Assembly: GCA_964393895.1 (NCBI GenBank)
Contig: CAYMWP010000118.1
Coordinates: forward strand, 1 to 14,626
From: B4-G1 sp964393895
GTDB lineage: Bacteria; Chloroflexota; Anaerolineae; B4-G1
DNA: 14,626 nt
Reading direction: 5' to 3'
Positions 12,995 to 14,626 of this stretch are shown piece by piece; position 1 is the stretch's first letter, and each line of letters starts with the position of its first letter. The translations under genes and the position numbers were made by a program. The notes beneath the pieces are model-generated. The model made no database searches. It saw nothing but the letters and a program-made list of their open reading frames with translations, and had not been told where the DNA came from.

Positions 12995-13714
12995 ATGGGC
13001 CAATTCCTGGCAGTCATTTTTGATCTGGACGGCCTGATGGCCGACAGCGAGCCTTTGGCGAAATGGGCCTGGAGCCAGACGCTGGCCCGCTACGACCGGG
13101 AATTGGACGACCAGACCTTCCGTGAGGTCCAGGGTATGCGGGTCGCCGAATCTTCTCGCATCTTTTGCGAGCGGTTCTCGCTTCCCATCGGCCCTGAGCA
13201 GGCCATGTCCGAGCGAGACGAATTATTCCTGGAGGCGGTCCCGACCCACCTCCGTCCTCGCTCCGGTCTCTACTCTCTGTTGGACGAACTGGCTGCCCGC
13301 GGACTTGGGTTGGGCGTAGCCACCTCCGGTCATCGCCGGTACGTGACCCTGGCGATGCGGACGTTGGAACTGGACGGTCGCTTCCAGGCCGTCGCCGCCG
13401 GGGATGAGGTGGAGCGAGGCAAACCCGCCCCCGATATCTATCTGCTGGCGGCCGGGCGGCTGGGCGTGCCGCCCGAGCGTTGCCTGGCACTGGAGGACGC
13501 TCCGTTGGGCGTCGAGGCTGCCGTCGCCGCGGGGATGACGTGCGTCGCCGTGCCGAGCCAGTGGACGGCTGCGTCCGAATTCCCTGGCGCTGCCGGGATT
13601 TTCCCCTCGTTGGACGAGGTCAGAGAGGCACTGGGGGACTTGTTAGGCCATATTGGCTTTGCCCAGAAAGCTCGTGATGTGGGCGATAAAGATTTCAAAG
13701 TCGCCCAGTTCTGA
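12995..13714 (+). CDS. HAD-superfamily phosphatase / beta-phosphoglucomutase-like
   Basis: 239 residues. Motif I FDLDGLMADSEP (nucleophile D10, acid D12), a helical cap (about 18-90) of subfamily IA type, motif II ATSG (109-112), motif III K143 in KPAPDIY and motif IV LEDAPLGVEAA (166-175; E167, D168). All four motifs are intact. Substrates of this branch are small phosphometabolites such as sugar or glycolate phosphates; the exact one cannot be told. The ATG directly abuts the upstream stop, implying translational coupling. The last 23 residues (after about 216) overlap, antisense, the 3' end of the hepT frame and look unlike a HAD tail. The natural stop may have been lost or displaced. Confidence 0.88.
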   Translation: MGQFLAVIFDLDGLMADSEPLAKWAWSQTLARYDRELDDQTFREVQGMRVAESSRIFCERFSLPIGPEQAMSERDELFLEAVPTHLRPRSGLYSLLDELAARGLGLGVATSGHRRYVTLAMRTLELDGRFQAVAAGDEVERGKPAPDIYLLAAGRLGVPPERCLALEDAPLGVEAAVAAGMTCVAVPSQWTAASEFPGAAGIFPSLDEVREALGDLLGHIGFAQKARDVGDKDFKVAQF

Positions 13715-14075
13715 TTGCAGGCTTGCGTGAATCATTGTATCGTCCACGTCCCAATAGACGTGTACCAACAGGTTTCGCAGACCTGCCAATGATTGCTATG
13801 GTCATCGTCGCATCGTTCGGGAGTATACCTGCCTCGTTTAGAACACGGAAGGTGTCTTTATAGTCGTGCGGCGCACGCAGTCCTTCAGAGGCGATCAAGT
13901 GACCGGCGATGTCCAGACAAGCTTCAATGGCTACCGTCAAATAGTATCGTGCGCTGCCGATGGCGTGGGGGTCTGTTAGAAATTGGGTTTCCGTTATGGA
14001 AGCGAGTTCGCGCAGGTATATCAGATATTGACGCAAGTGCCGAATCGGTCCTTCGACTTTATCCTGGTTTACCAT
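13643..14075 (-). pseudogene. hepT: HEPN toxin HepT (DUF86), frameshifted before the active site
   Basis: ATG 14075 has GAGGG seven bases upstream and overlaps the mntA stop by 17 bases. The first 90-odd codons read MVNQDKVEGPIRHLRQYL.., AIEACLDIAGHLIASEGLR, LNEAGILPNDATMT, a normal HepT N-terminus. Between about 13783 and 13798 the frame slips. The uninterrupted frame ends at 13695 in an unrelated tail. The alternative frame reads LAGLRNLLVHVYWDVDD.. SFLGKANMA and stops at TAA 13643-13645. That piece holds the HEPN catalytic RX4HXY motif (R-NLLV-H-V-Y). Counting bases, one extra nucleotide explains everything: 433 nt instead of 432, for 143 residues. As read, the toxin lacks its RNase motif. 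A sequencing error is possible. Confidence 0.82.
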
Positions 14076-14508
14076 AGAGAATCCCTCGCTCACGCACATT
14101 TCTTAGAAAAGTGTCTTGCAGCCGCCGGTGGAAGGGGAGATAGTCAAAGTATTCATCACGTGTGCGCACCTCGAACTCGACCTGCTGTACTTTATCGCGG
14201 GCGTAGAGCAGGATTCCTTCACATACCACGCGACCCTGGAAAACCAAAGGCGCGTCGTTGATGACACGCACGTCGGCTTCCGTGATGTTGGCCCGTCTGT
14301 ATAGTTCGGCGCTCACGTCCAGCGTCAGTTGCAGCCTTTGGCGTGGAGATATGTCATCGTCGCAGACTAGAGCGATGTCCACGTCACTGGAGGGCGTCAT
14401 TTCTCCACGTGCGGCAGAGCCGTGGAGATAGATTAATTGTACAGGCGTCTGCTCCACGATTTGAGGCAAGCATTGCCGTAGGGTATCAACCAACTGCTCG
14501 GCGTTCAT
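14059..14508 (-). CDS. mntA: MntA-type nucleotidyltransferase antitoxin
   Basis: 149 residues. ATG 14508 is preceded by AGGAG with a 6-nt spacer. The minimal nucleotidyltransferase motif is complete: YLHGSAARGEMTPSSDVDIAL (G30-S31, D42, D44), with the third acidic residue likely D79 in EADVRVIN. Known MntA proteins transfer AMP to a tyrosine next to the HEPN active site of HepT and so neutralise it (type VII toxin-antitoxin). Gene order mntA-hepT with a short overlap matches that system. The antitoxin looks intact although its partner is frameshifted here. Confidence 0.88.
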   Translation of the reverse strand: MNAEQLVDTLRQCLPQIVEQTPVQLIYLHGSAARGEMTPSSDVDIALVCDDDISPRQRLQLTLDVSAELYRRANITEADVRVINDAPLVFQGRVVCEGILLYARDKVQQVEFEVRTRDEYFDYLPFHRRLQDTFLRNVRERGILYGKPG

Positions 14509-14525
14509 TCTGTTCTCCTGGCGAC

Positions 14526-14553
14526 ATTATAGCATGAGCCAGGCTGAGGACAA
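14526..14553 (-). promoter_or_regulatory. Promoter of the mntA-hepT module (TTGTCC-N16-TATAAT)
   Basis: On the minus strand TTGTCC (14553-14548), 16 bases, then TATAAT (14531-14526). Transcription should start near 14519-14520, leaving only about a dozen leader bases with AGGAG (14519-14515) at the very 5' end. The boxes and spacing equal those of the kinase promoter at 9181-9208. Confidence 0.6.
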
Positions 14554-14626
14554 GGAGAGATGGTGGAGGACCTAGCTACCTGACACTTTTACAAAAAGGG
14601 GTTGACCGACACGCAAACTCCAGTAG

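Overview
The window is GC-rich bacterial DNA, by eye about 60% G+C. It is most likely from a Chloroflexota (Anaerolineae/Caldilineae-like) genome. That placement is inference from style: Thr/Pro-rich lipoprotein linkers, short palindromes that read K-T-S-E-V when translated, stand-alone soluble histidine kinases, and a DUF4175-like coiled-coil membrane protein. No rRNA or marker gene is present to prove it.

Left third: a decayed small nuclease-like gene runs off the left edge. It is followed on the minus strand by an 830-residue HerA/FtsK-type ATPase with a long C-terminal coiled coil. Divergent from the ATPase is a near-perfect sigma-70 promoter and, about 210 bases on, an intrinsic terminator. 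Together they define a small transcript of unknown function that also holds a 48-codon, nearly leaderless reading frame. Then come tRNA-Asp(GTC), tRNA-Gln(TTG) and a near-identical Gln-type tRNA whose anticodon loop is abnormal. An HNH endonuclease and an NDP-sugar-type nucleotidyltransferase follow on the plus strand.

Middle: a TctA/DUF112-type permease (minus) lies downstream of the wreck of a type I restriction-modification locus. Fragments of hsdR and the C-terminal end of hsdM are joined by deletions. The hsdM piece is also split by a 151-bp MITE-like element with terminal inverted repeats and a 9-bp target duplication. Next is a two-gene minus-strand operon for extracytoplasmic OB-fold proteins: a zinc-ribbon, single-TM protein with four OB-like modules, and a lipoprotein with two. 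Their promoter region overlaps back-to-back with that of a plus-strand operon.

Right third: the plus-strand operon encodes a soluble histidine kinase, a paralogous REC-histidine kinase hybrid, a DUF4175-like coiled-coil membrane protein and a HAD phosphatase. The membrane protein gene is interrupted by one in-frame TGA that sits inside an 8-bp inverted repeat; 130 coherent codons continue beyond it in the same frame. A convergent minus-strand MntA/HepT (MNT/HEPN) toxin-antitoxin module closes the window. Its antitoxin gene is intact, but the HEPN toxin gene has a frameshift just before its RX4HXY active site.

Overall, ordinary housekeeping or signalling operons are interleaved with decayed defence and toxin genes. 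A 15-bp palindrome, AGACCTCSGAGGTCT, occurs four times, in or beside the decayed genes. Tandem 7- and 8-bp repeat arrays sit at gene starts or inside a linker.
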